Shown here: positions 43,946 through 52,081 of the stretch, in pieces
Position numbering within the stretch: position 1 is the first letter of the stretch
Layout: each line of letters opens with the position of its first letter
Source of the DNA: Lentisalinibacter sediminis
Lineage (GTDB): Bacteria; Pseudomonadota; Gammaproteobacteria; Steroidobacterales; Woeseiaceae
Assembly: GCF_040706615.1 (NCBI RefSeq)
Contig: NZ_JAPDRF010000002.1
Location: forward strand, 186,001 to 250,000
Direction: 5' to 3'
DNA: 64,000 bases
Notes under the pieces: generated by a model
The model's database searches: none
What the model saw: only the letters and a program-made list of their open reading frames with translations
Told to the model about the DNA's origin: nothing
Translations under genes and position numbers: made by a program

Positions 43946-44008
43946 CCCCGAGGCTCCCGACGGACGCAGCCCGTCCACGAGCCGAGAGGGCTCCCGGCAG
44001 CGGGTCCG

Positions 44009-44440
44009 TCAGTGGATATCGTGGCGGGCGAGTATCGAACGGATCGACTGGCGCAGACGGCTGTCGACCCAGGGTTTCTCGATGTATTCCGCGGCGCCGG
44101 CCCGTATGCCGCGCACCGCCATCGCCACGTCGCCGTCACGGGCGAGCAGGATGGTGGGCACGTGGTGGCCGGCCTCGTTGAGTTGCTCCAGGAGTTCGAC
44201 ACCGGAGATGCCGGGCAACCAGACCTCGGTGATGAGGCAGTCCGGAACGTGCTCCGCCGTCGCCCGCAGGAACTCCTCGGCGGAGTCGTAGTGACAGATC
44301 TCGGTCGCGAGGTCGCCCAGCAGCGCGTCCAGCCCATCGCGGACTGTCGGATCCGGGTCCACGACGGCAACGCACGATGCCTTGGTGCCCTGGTGATTAT
44401 TTGCCCCCGCGGCGGACTGACCGTCCCCAGTAATCATCAC
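44009..44440 (-). CDS. Degenerate receiver-domain protein (FixJ-type, no output domain)
   Basis: This 143-residue protein is one receiver domain with a short C-terminal helix and no HTH. It aligns well with the nearby FixJ receiver, but key residues differ: the phosphoacceptor Asp is Glu (E72 in LITEVWLPGISG), the acidic pair is broken (VDPDP, P29), and the switch Thr is Ala (A100 in ILLARDGDVAMA). The Lys (K122 in EKPW) is kept. It is unlikely to be phosphorylated normally; Glu may mimic the phosphorylated state or the domain may only bind partners such as FixL. Transcribed leftward after fixJ. Confidence 0.85.
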   Translation of the reverse strand: MMITGDGQSAAGANNHQGTKASCVAVVDPDPTVRDGLDALLGDLATEICHYDSAEEFLRATAEHVPDCLITEVWLPGISGVELLEQLNEAGHHVPTILLARDGDVAMAVRGIRAGAAEYIEKPWVDSRLRQSIRSILARHDIH

Positions 44441-44598
44441 AGCTCAAAATAAGAATGCTATTTGGCGACAGTGGCATGATCAGGAAATCAAACCACCCTA
44501 AACATACGGGCTTCTACCTAGCGGCGGACGTCCTCGCCGCAGGGTCGAGCAGGAGTCACACGGATGTCGTTCAGGGGTCGCCGGGAGACGGCGGGGGA
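44441..44598. other. AT-rich gap upstream of the degenerate receiver gene
   Basis: This 158-bp gap has an AT-rich stretch (44441-44520) unlike the surrounding GC-rich DNA and probably holds the promoter of the receiver gene. No clean -10/-35 pair could be assigned, and no terminator for fixJ was seen. Confidence 0.4.
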
Positions 44599-45249
44599 TC
44601 AGTGGTGTTCGGGTTCCTCACCCGTATCTGCGCGGAGCATGACGGCCATGCGCACCAGGTGCGCCAGCGAATTCGCCTGCATCTTCTCCATGACGCGGGC
44701 GCGATGAATCTCTATCGTGCGCTGGCTCACTCCGAGTTCGTAGGCGACCACCTTGTTGGGCTTGCCGTCGACGACCAGCTCCATGACTTCCTGCTCCCGG
44801 TTGGTGAGGGAGTTCCAGCGCTTCTGCAGGTCGTGGTGCTCCTCAAGGGCCTGGCGGTTCTCGGCGTCTTTCGCCAGCGCCTCGTTGATACGATCCAGCA
44901 GGTCCTGGTCACGGAAGGGCTTCTGCAGGAAGTCGGCGGCGCCGCCCTGCATGGCCTCCACCGCCATGGGCACGTCGCCATGGCCGGTGATGAAGATGAT
45001 GGGCAGGATGGAATGACGCTCGTTCAGCGCCTCCTGCAGCTCCAGCCCGCTCATGCCCGGCATGCGCACGTCCAGCACCAAACAGCCGGGCCGGTCGTCG
45101 TTGTAAGCGTTCAGGAAGTCGCGGGCCGAGGCGAACGTCTCGCACGTGATCCCTACGGACTGCAGCAGGAACGACAGCGAATCGCGTATCGCCTCGTCGT
45201 CGTCCACCAGGAATACCGTAGGCTGATGCGGTTCAGCTGTTCCCGCCAT
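44599..45249 (-). CDS. fixJ: FixJ-family response regulator
   Basis: This 216-residue regulator has an intact receiver (acidic VDDDEA at 15-20, phosphoacceptor D60 in LVLDVRMPGMSG, T88, K110) and a C-terminal LuxR/FixJ-type HTH (LTNREQEVMELVVDGKPNKVVAYELGVSQRTIEIHR, in parts from about 146). When phosphorylated by FixL under low oxygen, FixJ activates genes such as fixK and cbb3 oxidase genes. Its start lies inside the end of the kinase gene (17-bp overlap), so the pair is coupled. Target genes in the window are not proven. Confidence 0.93.
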   Translation of the reverse strand: MAGTAEPHQPTVFLVDDDEAIRDSLSFLLQSVGITCETFASARDFLNAYNDDRPGCLVLDVRMPGMSGLELQEALNERHSILPIIFITGHGDVPMAVEAMQGGAADFLQKPFRDQDLLDRINEALAKDAENRQALEEHHDLQKRWNSLTNREQEVMELVVDGKPNKVVAYELGVSQRTIEIHRARVMEKMQANSLAHLVRMAVMLRADTGEEPEHH

Positions 45250-46957
45250 CGCGGACCCCTCCCTCTACCGTCGGCAGCGTCAAAGTCACTATGGTACCGC
45301 CCTTTGGGTTGTCTTCGTAGGTTACCTCTCCGCCGTGGCTGCGGATGATGGACATGCAGATGGACACGCCGAGGCCCATGCCGTTCTTCTTGGTAGTGAA
45401 AAAGGGGTTGCTGACGTTGCTCTTCACCTCTTCCGACATGCCCGTGCCGTGGTCGGTGACGCGGACCATGACCTCGTCGTCGCCGTTCAGTCGGGTCTGC
45501 ACGACGATGTCGCCGGTGCGCCGCTCCTCGGAGGCGTCGAAAGCGTTGCGCAGCAGATTCAGCATCACCTGCTGGATCTGCACGGGATCGACCTTCACCG
45601 GAATCTGCGGCTGGTCGAAGTCGTAGATGACGGGTATGTCGTTGCCGCGCACGTCGATGCTGACCAGCGGCTCAAGCTCCGAGATCAGCTCGTTGATGTT
45701 GCGCACTTCCCGGGTCTGGTCGGTCTTGCGGATGAGGGCGCGCAGCCGGCGGATGACCTCGCCGGCCCGGAGCGCCTGGTCGCTGATATTGCCGAGCGCA
45801 CGGGTGAGCTTCGCGGTGTCGGGATTTCCCGCCGCGATCATGCGCTTGCTGCCCTGCGCGTAGGTGGTGATCGCGGTCAGCGGCTGATTGATCTCGTGGG
45901 CGATGCCGGCCGCCATCTCGCCCATGGTGCTCAGGCGCGCCACATGAGTGAGGCGCTCACGCTGGGAGGCGAGTTCGGCCTCGCGCTCCTTCGACTCGGT
46001 GATGTCCCGGGTGACGCCGAGAACGCGCTCGACCCGGTGGTCGGGCCCGAACACCGGGGTGGTATGGGAGCGGAACCAGCGCAGCGTGCCGTCGTCCTGC
46101 TTGACGCGATACTCGAATGCCTGGGAGTCACCCTCGTGGACCCTGCCGATAGCCCGCTCGATACGGCTCCGATCCTCGGGCAGGACCCGGTGGCGGAGAT
46201 CGGCACCGTGGATGGACTCACCGGTCGCCAGCCCGGGCATCACCACCGAATCGCCTTCCAGTGTTCGGAAGGCGTCCGTGACCGGCTCCCATTCCCAGAC
46301 ATTCAGATTGGCCGCGCGCAGGGCCATCTTCAGCGACTTCTCCTTGTCCCGCAGCGCGCTCTCCAGCTCTCGTACCTGCGTCATGTCCCGCAGGATGCCC
46401 GTGAAGATCTTCTCGCCGTCCTGGAATTCGCTGATCGCGAGGTGCACGGGGAAAATGCTGCCGTCGCGTCGCTTCGCCTCCACGTAGCGGCCGATGCCGA
46501 TGATGCGCGCCTCTCCGGTCTCCATGTAGTGGGCCACGTAGCGGTGGTGCCGCTGCGCATGGGGCGTCGGCATGAGGGTGCTCACGTCCTCGCCGATGAT
46601 CTCGTCGCGCGTGTAGCCGAACATGGCCTCGGCGGCCCGGTTGAACGTGCGGATGCGCCCGTCCACGCCCATGGTGATGATGGCCTCTGCCGCCGTCTCC
46701 ACCACCGAGTGCATCAGTTTCTGGGAATCCTCCAGCTGCACGGAGGCGAGCAGGCCGCGCCGGCGGCCCTGCCAGAGCACGAATCCCAGCAGAAAAAGGG
46801 CCACACCGGCCACCAGCCACGGCAGCCATTGCGTCAGTGCCGGCCCGGACGGCGCCGCGGCGACGGCCGGCGGGGCGGTCGCCAGGGCGGCGAACCAGAG
46901 CGCTGGAGAAAAACCGGCAGGGCGCCGTCGGGTGAGCCGTCGGATGATATGAACCAC
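45233..46957 (-). CDS. fixL: FixL-like PAS sensor histidine kinase
   Basis: A GTG at 46957 gives 574 residues; it has no good RBS, and a longer frame to 47122 would run into the CBS gene, so the start is uncertain. One membrane helix (WLPWLVAGVALFLLGFVLW, about 44-62) precedes a FixL-type PAS (about 80-195) that keeps the proximal heme ligand, H137 in AQRHHRY, and IIGIGR plus KRRDGSIFP. A second PAS lies at about 215-320. The kinase core has H354 in HEINQPL, an N-box QQVMLNLLRNAFDA and FFTTKKNGMGLGVSI. It should sense oxygen and phosphorylate FixJ. Confidence 0.88.
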   Translation of the reverse strand: MVHIIRRLTRRRPAGFSPALWFAALATAPPAVAAAPSGPALTQWLPWLVAGVALFLLGFVLWQGRRRGLLASVQLEDSQKLMHSVVETAAEAIITMGVDGRIRTFNRAAEAMFGYTRDEIIGEDVSTLMPTPHAQRHHRYVAHYMETGEARIIGIGRYVEAKRRDGSIFPVHLAISEFQDGEKIFTGILRDMTQVRELESALRDKEKSLKMALRAANLNVWEWEPVTDAFRTLEGDSVVMPGLATGESIHGADLRHRVLPEDRSRIERAIGRVHEGDSQAFEYRVKQDDGTLRWFRSHTTPVFGPDHRVERVLGVTRDITESKEREAELASQRERLTHVARLSTMGEMAAGIAHEINQPLTAITTYAQGSKRMIAAGNPDTAKLTRALGNISDQALRAGEVIRRLRALIRKTDQTREVRNINELISELEPLVSIDVRGNDIPVIYDFDQPQIPVKVDPVQIQQVMLNLLRNAFDASEERRTGDIVVQTRLNGDDEVMVRVTDHGTGMSEEVKSNVSNPFFTTKKNGMGLGVSICMSIIRSHGGEVTYEDNPKGGTIVTLTLPTVEGGVRDGGNS

Positions 46958-47067
46958 GCGGATACGCAGGGATACTGGCCAAAGCGGGATTCTAACCGCT
47001 CGGCTCGTCGATGCCCACGCCGGCTCTCGCCCCGGCGCCGTAGTGCCGGTGCACCGGGGCGGTGATT

Positions 47068-47520
47068 TCAGTCGGGGCGGCGCTTGCGCTCGATGCGCTG
47101 CTGGCGCCGTACCACGGGCCACAGCCCGCCGATGGCTTCGGACAGCGCCGCCACCAGGTCGTCCAGACTCAACACGCCGGCCAGCTCTCCGTCACTGCCC
47201 AGCACGGGCAGCCGCCGGACTGCGCGGGTCTGCATGACCTCGATTGCGTCCAGTATCTCGTCCTCCGCCTCGACCGTCGCGAGGTCGTAGCTCATCACGT
47301 CGCCGCAGGTCACGGCGTCGAGATCCACGTCCCGGGCCAGCAGCTCCAGGACGATGTCCCGGTCAGTCAGTATGCCGACCGGCGCCTCGCCGGACGGATG
47401 CGGCTCGGTCACGAGCACGTCGCCGACGTGCTCGTCACGCATCAGTGCGATGGCGTCCCGGATGGACGTACGCCGTTCTACCGTGACCACACGCCGTGCG
47501 CAGATATCGCCGACGCGCAT
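47068..47520 (-). CDS. CBS-domain pair protein
   Basis: This 150-residue protein consists of two CBS domains: MRVGDICARRVVTVERRTSIRDAI to about residue 62, and VMSYDLATVEAEDEILDAIEVM to about 130, each ending in a strand-helix with GILTDRD or GVLSLDDL. CBS pairs bind adenosine ligands and act as energy or redox sensors. A basic tail (RRQQRIERKRRPD) follows. It sits between a universal stress protein gene and fixL on the same strand, a common neighbourhood for low-oxygen stress genes. Confidence 0.92.
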   Translation of the reverse strand: MRVGDICARRVVTVERRTSIRDAIALMRDEHVGDVLVTEPHPSGEAPVGILTDRDIVLELLARDVDLDAVTCGDVMSYDLATVEAEDEILDAIEVMQTRAVRRLPVLGSDGELAGVLSLDDLVAALSEAIGGLWPVVRRQQRIERKRRPD

Positions 47521-47578
47521 GACTCACCTCCTCTGTCAGTGGCTTCGTGACTCCGTCGCGATACGGGCCGAGGGACTT

Positions 47579-48547
47579 TCAGTCCTTGCTCCGCTTCCTG
47601 TCCAGGTGCACCGGCGTCTCGAACCAGGCCGGTTTCAGCACCAGCAGATCGCACGGCAGATTGTCCATCACCTGCTCCGCCGTGCTGCCGATGAAGATGC
47701 GTTTCAGTCGGTTTCGCGCCACCGCGCCCATGATCACCACCGAGGCCTCCACGTCGCGGGCAAGGGCCGGCAGCACCTCCTGGGTGCGCCCGGGCAGCAG
47801 ATGAGCCGTCTTGCTGCTCAGCCCGTGGAACTCGAGCAGCTCGTTGAAGTGCTCCCGGTGACGCTCGTGCATCTTCGCCTCCAGCTCCTCCACCGGCAGG
47901 GTCACCGGGACGAACGTGCTGTTGGCGGCATCAGCCACGGCGATGATGGGATCGTAGGAATGGAACGTGTGCACCTCGCCGCCGGTGGCCCCAGCCAGAC
48001 GCTTCGCCGTATTGATGATCTGGTCGTCGAGGGCTGCGGGCTTCTCGTGCTCGTGCAGCGGGTCCACCGCGGCCAGATAGCGGATATCGTCTTGCCAGTG
48101 GCCGCCGGGCTTCACCAACCAGAGGGGCACCGGGCAGGTGCGGATGAGGTTCCAGTCGGTGTTGGTGAAGATCACCCGTGCCGCCGGCTTGTGATAGTGG
48201 GTGTCCTTGAACACCACGTCGGCGCCGGTGCCGACCGCCTTGCGCACGATACCCTCGTGCAGCGGGTTGTCCCAGGCGGCGTCGGTGGTCACGTCGAGCC
48301 CGTCGCCACGCAGTTTTTCGGCGAACTCCTCGAGCCTCGAGCGGAAATGTTCCAGTGTCTCCTCCCGGGCCTCTTTCAGGCCGCGGGAATCGAAGAAGCG
48401 GTCGCCGGACAGGTACTGGTTGTAGTAGCAGACGAACAGCTCCAGACGGGCCCCGGCCTGCCCCGCGAGCCAGGCCGCGCGCTCCATGGCGGGCTGCTGC
48501 TCGCTGGTCGGGTCGATCACTGCGAGGAGTTTGCGGAATTCGGCCAT
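47579..48547 (-). CDS. Tandem universal stress protein (UspE-like), copy A
   Basis: This 322-residue protein holds two Usp domains, about 1-150 and 155-310. Each begins with a strand (KLLAVIDPTSEQ; RYLAAVDPLHEHEKPAALD), and the second ends VVIMGAVARNRLKRIFIGSTAEQVMDNLPCDLLVLKP in parts, the Usp nucleotide-loop region with an altered G-x2-G. UspE-type proteins support survival under low oxygen and stationary phase. ATG 48547 follows AGGAG at a good distance. A related tandem Usp gene lies 2.6 kb away beyond the metal transporter. Confidence 0.92.
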   Translation of the reverse strand: MAEFRKLLAVIDPTSEQQPAMERAAWLAGQAGARLELFVCYYNQYLSGDRFFDSRGLKEAREETLEHFRSRLEEFAEKLRGDGLDVTTDAAWDNPLHEGIVRKAVGTGADVVFKDTHYHKPAARVIFTNTDWNLIRTCPVPLWLVKPGGHWQDDIRYLAAVDPLHEHEKPAALDDQIINTAKRLAGATGGEVHTFHSYDPIIAVADAANSTFVPVTLPVEELEAKMHERHREHFNELLEFHGLSSKTAHLLPGRTQEVLPALARDVEASVVIMGAVARNRLKRIFIGSTAEQVMDNLPCDLLVLKPAWFETPVHLDRKRSKD

Positions 48548-48810
48548 GATGGTGACTCCTTCAACGACGATTTGACCGCTCCGGCGCCTCCGGCTATTGC
48601 GGTAAACCGAAGGGCCTGAAGTCAGCATAGTCTGCCCCCTCCGGGGCTAGAATACGCCAAGCTGCGTAGCGCCCTGCGGGCACTACCTAGCGGCAGCCGG
48701 ACCGCATGCCACGGGATGCCGCGGCCGTCTGGCAAGCGCCGCTGGAGGGGTTTAAGCTGCGGCGCAATGCACCCCCGGGCGACGGCGACCATCTCGAGGC
48801 TCTCGCTATC

Positions 48811-49725
48811 TTGAAGGACGAGCGACTTCTCCGCCAGGCAAGCGCCGTCTCACTCCTGACGGCGCTGCTGCTGACCGTGGTCAAATTCGTGACCTGGCTG
48901 GCCACCGGCTCGGCCAGCCTGTTCGCTTCCATGGCCGACTCCGCGCTGGACGTGGTCTCGTCGGGCGCCAATTTCGTCGCCCTGCGCATCGCCCTGCGTC
49001 CTGCCGATACCGATCACCGTTTCGGCCACGGCAAGGCCGAGTCGCTGGCCGGCCTGGGTCAGGCGCTGTTCATCGGCGCCTCGGCGCTGGGCACCGGCAC
49101 TTACGCCGTCACCCGTCTCGTCGAGCCGCGTGAGATCTCGCTGGCCGGCGTTGGCCTCGCGGTGATGGTCTTCAGCATCGCGGTGACCGGGCTGCTCATC
49201 TGGTACCAGCGCCGGGTCATCCGCCGCACGGGGTCGCTGGTGATCCAGGCGGACTCGCTGCATTACCTCTCCGACTGGCTCGCCAACGTGGGCGTCATCG
49301 TCGCGATCGTGCTGGCCGAACTCGGCTGGCTGCGCGCCGACGGTGCCATCGCCCTCGGCATCAGCCTGATGATCGCCTGGAGCGCCTGGTCGGTGGCCCG
49401 CGAGGCCGCCCACGTGCTCATGGACCGGGAGCTGCCCGCCTCGGAGCGCGAGCACATCCTGGAGCTCGCCCGGTCCGCCGACGAAGTCACCGGCGTGCAC
49501 GGCCTGCGCACGCGGCGCTCCGGGGCGCGGCGCATCGTCCAGGTCCATCTCGAGCTGCCGGGCACAACCGACCTCTCCACCGCACACGCGGCCGGCGACA
49601 GGCTGCGGCGGCGAATCGAGGAGAGATACTCGCCGGTGGACGTCACCGTGCACCTGGACCCCGCCGGCCCGGACAACCCGTCCGAGGAAGAAGTCATCGA
49701 CCCCATCTACCGGGACTCTAGGTAA
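48811..49725 (+). CDS. Cation diffusion facilitator (FieF-like metal exporter)
   Basis: This protein of about 304 residues has six membrane helices and a C-terminal cytoplasmic domain, as in FieF/YiiP. The tetrahedral metal site is seen as D-x3-D in SMADSALDVVSS (helix 2) and H-x3-D in LHYLSDWLANVG (helix 5); HRFGHGKAE and RTRRSGARRIVQVHLEL also match FieF. It should export Zn2+ or Fe2+ using the proton gradient. TTG 48811 aligns with the FieF start; an ATG at 48706 would add 35 unusual residues and stays possible. Confidence 0.88.
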   Translation: MKDERLLRQASAVSLLTALLLTVVKFVTWLATGSASLFASMADSALDVVSSGANFVALRIALRPADTDHRFGHGKAESLAGLGQALFIGASALGTGTYAVTRLVEPREISLAGVGLAVMVFSIAVTGLLIWYQRRVIRRTGSLVIQADSLHYLSDWLANVGVIVAIVLAELGWLRADGAIALGISLMIAWSAWSVAREAAHVLMDRELPASEREHILELARSADEVTGVHGLRTRRSGARRIVQVHLELPGTTDLSTAHAAGDRLRRRIEERYSPVDVTVHLDPAGPDNPSEEEVIDPIYRDSR

Positions 49726-49852
49726 GAATACGCATTACCTGGGGAGTGGCCCTGCCGATAAGTTGAGCCAGAAATTGACCAATCGACCGGCCAGCGGCGC
49801 GCGCGCCGCGATTCGCTCAATCGTCGATTCGGGGGTCGATCCGGGAACCGTT

Positions 49853-50218
49853 ATGAACTCGCCAGGCGAAATGCTCAGCGAAGAGCAGATAGCGGCAGCG
49901 CGGCAGGCGCTGAAGGAGAAGGAACAACTCCTGCAGACCCGGCTCGACCGTATCAAGCAGAACCGTCTCTCCGGCTTCCATCCGGATTCATCCGAGAGAG
50001 CCACCGAGATGGAGAACGCCGAGGTCCTCGACGCGCTCGGCAACGAGGCGCGGCGCGAACTCACGCTCATCCGCAAGGCACTGCACCGGATCGAGGACGG
50101 CAGCTACGGACTCTGCGTGGACTGCGAGGAACCGATCGAGCCCGCACGCCTGAAGGCCCATCCCCACGCACAGCACTGTCTGCGCTGCGCGGGCGCCCGG
50201 GAGGCCGCCCGGCGCTGA
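49853..50218 (+). CDS. DksA/TraR-family zinc-finger protein
   Basis: This 121-residue protein has a helical N-terminal coiled coil (EEQIAAARQALKEKEQLLQTRLD in part) and a C-terminal four-cysteine zinc finger: CVDC, then 17 residues, then CLRC. The spacing and the segment EDGSYGLCVDCEEPIEPARL are those of DksA-like proteins, which enter the RNA polymerase secondary channel and act with ppGpp. The coiled coil is shorter than in DksA itself, so it is a paralogue (TraR/YbiI size class). ATG 49853 follows GGGAA; longer in-frame TTG starts upstream are poor. Confidence 0.88.
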   Translation: MNSPGEMLSEEQIAAARQALKEKEQLLQTRLDRIKQNRLSGFHPDSSERATEMENAEVLDALGNEARRELTLIRKALHRIEDGSYGLCVDCEEPIEPARLKAHPHAQHCLRCAGAREAARR

Positions 50219-50276
50219 GGCCCGTTACCCGGGCAGATCACCCGGGCCCTTTACCGAGCCCCGTCACCAGCGCCCG

Positions 50277-50750
50277 TCAGTCGAGCCGCGGGAGCCCGCC
50301 GGCATCCTTGATCGCCCCGGCCACCGTCGCGGCGCTGCGCCCCACGAGATCCTTGTCGATCTCCAGCCGGTCGTGCTTGGCAATCGACTCCTCGCCGATC
50401 TCCTCGCGCAGCAAGCCGAGCAGTTTCGGCTCCGCGACGACGATCAGCCCGTCCAGCCCCTCCCGGGTCACGGTCTCTTCCATGCGCCTGGCGATCGCGT
50501 TCGTGAATACCCTTGCGGCATCTTCGCGCAGCGTGGTCGGCGGCTCCATCTTGTGTCGGCCCTGGCCGTGACTGTCGAAGGACTTGCCCGGCTGGTCCGA
50601 CGCCTGGGCCGGCACGGCTCCCTCGACGGCGGATGCCTGCAGCATGAACAGGGGTTTCGGTTCGGAGAATCGCTGCTCCTGGGTGTAGAACTCCGCGCAC
50701 CGGCGGTCTGCGACGACTACCAGTGCAGCTCCTTTTCCGGTCTCTGCCAT
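50277..50750 (-). CDS. Host-attachment-family protein (PF10116-like)
   Basis: This 157-residue cytoplasmic protein begins ALVVVADRRCAEFYT and continues with DQPGKSFDSHGQGRHKMEPPTT, the hallmark of the family named after an Agrobacterium protein required for attachment to host cells. It also has ARRMEETVTREGLDGLIVVAEPKLLGLLRE, similar to the C-terminal part of eRF1/baeRF-like folds. The real function is uncertain; homologues often lie near stress and low-oxygen genes, as here. It is convergent with the DksA-like gene. Confidence 0.88.
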   Translation of the reverse strand: MAETGKGAALVVVADRRCAEFYTQEQRFSEPKPLFMLQASAVEGAVPAQASDQPGKSFDSHGQGRHKMEPPTTLREDAARVFTNAIARRMEETVTREGLDGLIVVAEPKLLGLLREEIGEESIAKHDRLEIDKDLVGRSAATVAGAIKDAGGLPRLD

Positions 50751-51103
50751 TAATGTCCCCTCTTCCTGTTGGGACAGCTCCCATGCTCCGCTGGGGCGCC
50801 GGGACGGGCAATCGCGAAATCTACCTAACGCGCGGCCGCCGCCGGCTGCGAATTCGCGTAATGCGACTAGTGGAAAGCCACAGTAGACGCTGGCACGCCC
50901 CCCGGTGTCTCATACTCGCCAGCAGGACGGCAATGACCGTCGCAAAGAATCCGGTTAGCTGATCTCTCTCCCTCAGCGAAACCGAATGGGGGCCTCGCAA
51001 GAGGCCCCCGGCTTTTTCTGACTCCGGATACGCATCTGACCCCCGATACGTAGGAGGGGCTTCAGGCCCGATTCAATTCAATGGATCGGGCCTGAAGCCC
51101 CTC
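50751..51103. other. 353-bp gap with a terminator and a REP element
   Basis: No convincing gene lies here. The gap holds an orphan plus-strand terminator (50988-51017) and most of a long palindromic REP element (51050-51107). The stretch 50820-50985 has no RBS-led frame; a small RNA ending at the terminator is possible. Confidence 0.6.
50988..51017 (+). terminator. Strong intrinsic terminator with no upstream gene on its strand
   Basis: A perfect 9-bp stem GGGGGCCTC/GAGGCCCCC with a GCAA tetraloop (50988-51009) is followed by GGCTTTTT on the plus strand. The minus strand lacks a T-run. The closest plus-strand gene ends 770 bp upstream, with a different gene in between on the other strand, so the transcript it ends may be a small RNA. 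Confidence 0.8.
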
Positions 51104-51107
51104 CTAC
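51050..51107. repeat. REPIN-like long palindrome (two inverted REP units)
   Basis: Two 23-bp arms (51050-51072 and 51085-51107) are perfectly complementary around a 12-base loop. Each arm begins GTAGGAGGGGCTTCAGG, close to the REP sequences spread by RAYT transposases in Pseudomonas and related Gammaproteobacteria, and each has its own small GGGC/GCCC hairpin. The right arm includes the TAG stop codon and last codons of the adjacent Usp gene. No second copy was found in the window. Confidence 0.8.
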
Positions 51108-52081
51108 AAGTCCTTGTCCTGCGCGTCCGTCAGTTCGAGGATCTCCGGGCAGACGAAACCGTCCGGCTTCACGATGAGGAGGTCGCAGGGCAGGCGGTCG
51201 AGCACCTTCTCGGCCAGACCGCCGATGAACATCCGCTCGAGGGCGGACCGGGATACGGCTCCCATCACGACGATGTCGGCATCGGCCTCGGTACAGAACT
51301 CCGGCAGCCGCCAGCGCGGCGCGCCCTCCAGCAGATGAATCGCGTCGGCCGGGAGCTCGTGACCTACCACCAGGTCGTCCAGAGCCCGGCGGTGATGGGT
51401 CTCCAGACTCTCCGCCACCTCCTCGGTCTGCAGCGGCGCCGGTAGCATGGGGCTGGCCGACATCCCGGTGACCAGTGGCGTCACGTCGTAGCAGTGCACG
51501 ACCTCCAGTCGCGCCGCCGTCGCCCGCGCCAGCTCGCTCGCGGTGGCGAGGATCTTCTCGTCCAGCGCCGCCGGCTTGTCGTGCTCGTGCAGCGGATCCA
51601 CGGCCGCGATCAGTACCGGCCGGCCTGGCATCTCGTGCTCGCGCCGCACCATCAGGACGGGCGCCGGAGAGGTACGCATCAGCTGCCAGTCGGTCTCGGA
51701 AAAGAACGTGCGGCTGAGTGGCGCGTGGTGGTCGGCCGCCTTCAGCACCAGCCGGGGCTGAAGCCGGATGATATCGGCCAGTATCGACTCGGCGACGGGA
51801 GTGCCCGCCACCGCGTCCACGGTCACCGTGAGCCCCTCGCCGCGCAGCGGTCCCGCCAGTGCCTCCAGGCAGTCGAGCTTCTCCCGGCGCATCTGCTCCA
51901 CTGCCATCTCCAGTACCCGGGAGTCGATGAACTGCTCGCCCAGCCCCGGTACCGCCTGGTAGTAGACCCGCAGATCGACCGGCGCATCCAGCCGGCGCGC
52001 CAGCCAGCGGGCCCGCTCGAGCGCCGCATGCCGCTCATCGCCCTGGTCGACGATCACCAACAGCCTGTTTCGTAGCTCCAT
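51104..52081 (-). CDS. Tandem universal stress protein (UspE-like), copy B
   Basis: This 325-residue protein is a paralogue of the Usp protein at 47.6-48.5 kb, with the same two-domain layout and shared text such as AAVDPLHEHDKPAALDEKIL, FFSETDWQLMRTSPAPVLMV and VVMGAVSRSALERMFIGG. It should respond to low oxygen or energy stress. ATG 52081 follows GGGGAGCGAGGG; a longer open frame upstream has no start in keeping with the family. The stop codon lies inside the REP palindrome, so its mRNA probably ends with that hairpin. Confidence 0.92.
   Translation of the reverse strand: MELRNRLLVIVDQGDERHAALERARWLARRLDAPVDLRVYYQAVPGLGEQFIDSRVLEMAVEQMRREKLDCLEALAGPLRGEGLTVTVDAVAGTPVAESILADIIRLQPRLVLKAADHHAPLSRTFFSETDWQLMRTSPAPVLMVRREHEMPGRPVLIAAVDPLHEHDKPAALDEKILATASELARATAARLEVVHCYDVTPLVTGMSASPMLPAPLQTEEVAESLETHHRRALDDLVVGHELPADAIHLLEGAPRWRLPEFCTEADADIVVMGAVSRSALERMFIGGLAEKVLDRLPCDLLIVKPDGFVCPEILELTDAQDKDL

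Noticed and set aside
44476..44491. TTGAT and TGATCAT half-sites upstream of the receiver gene, resembling an FNR/FixK box
   Set aside because: The half-sites are separated by 6 bp where FNR/FixK sites have 4, and the second half is imperfect.
50723..50962. 79-codon plus-strand frame in the gap before the terminator
   Set aside because: It starts inside the host-attachment gene on the other strand, has no RBS and gives no recognisable or membrane-like protein.
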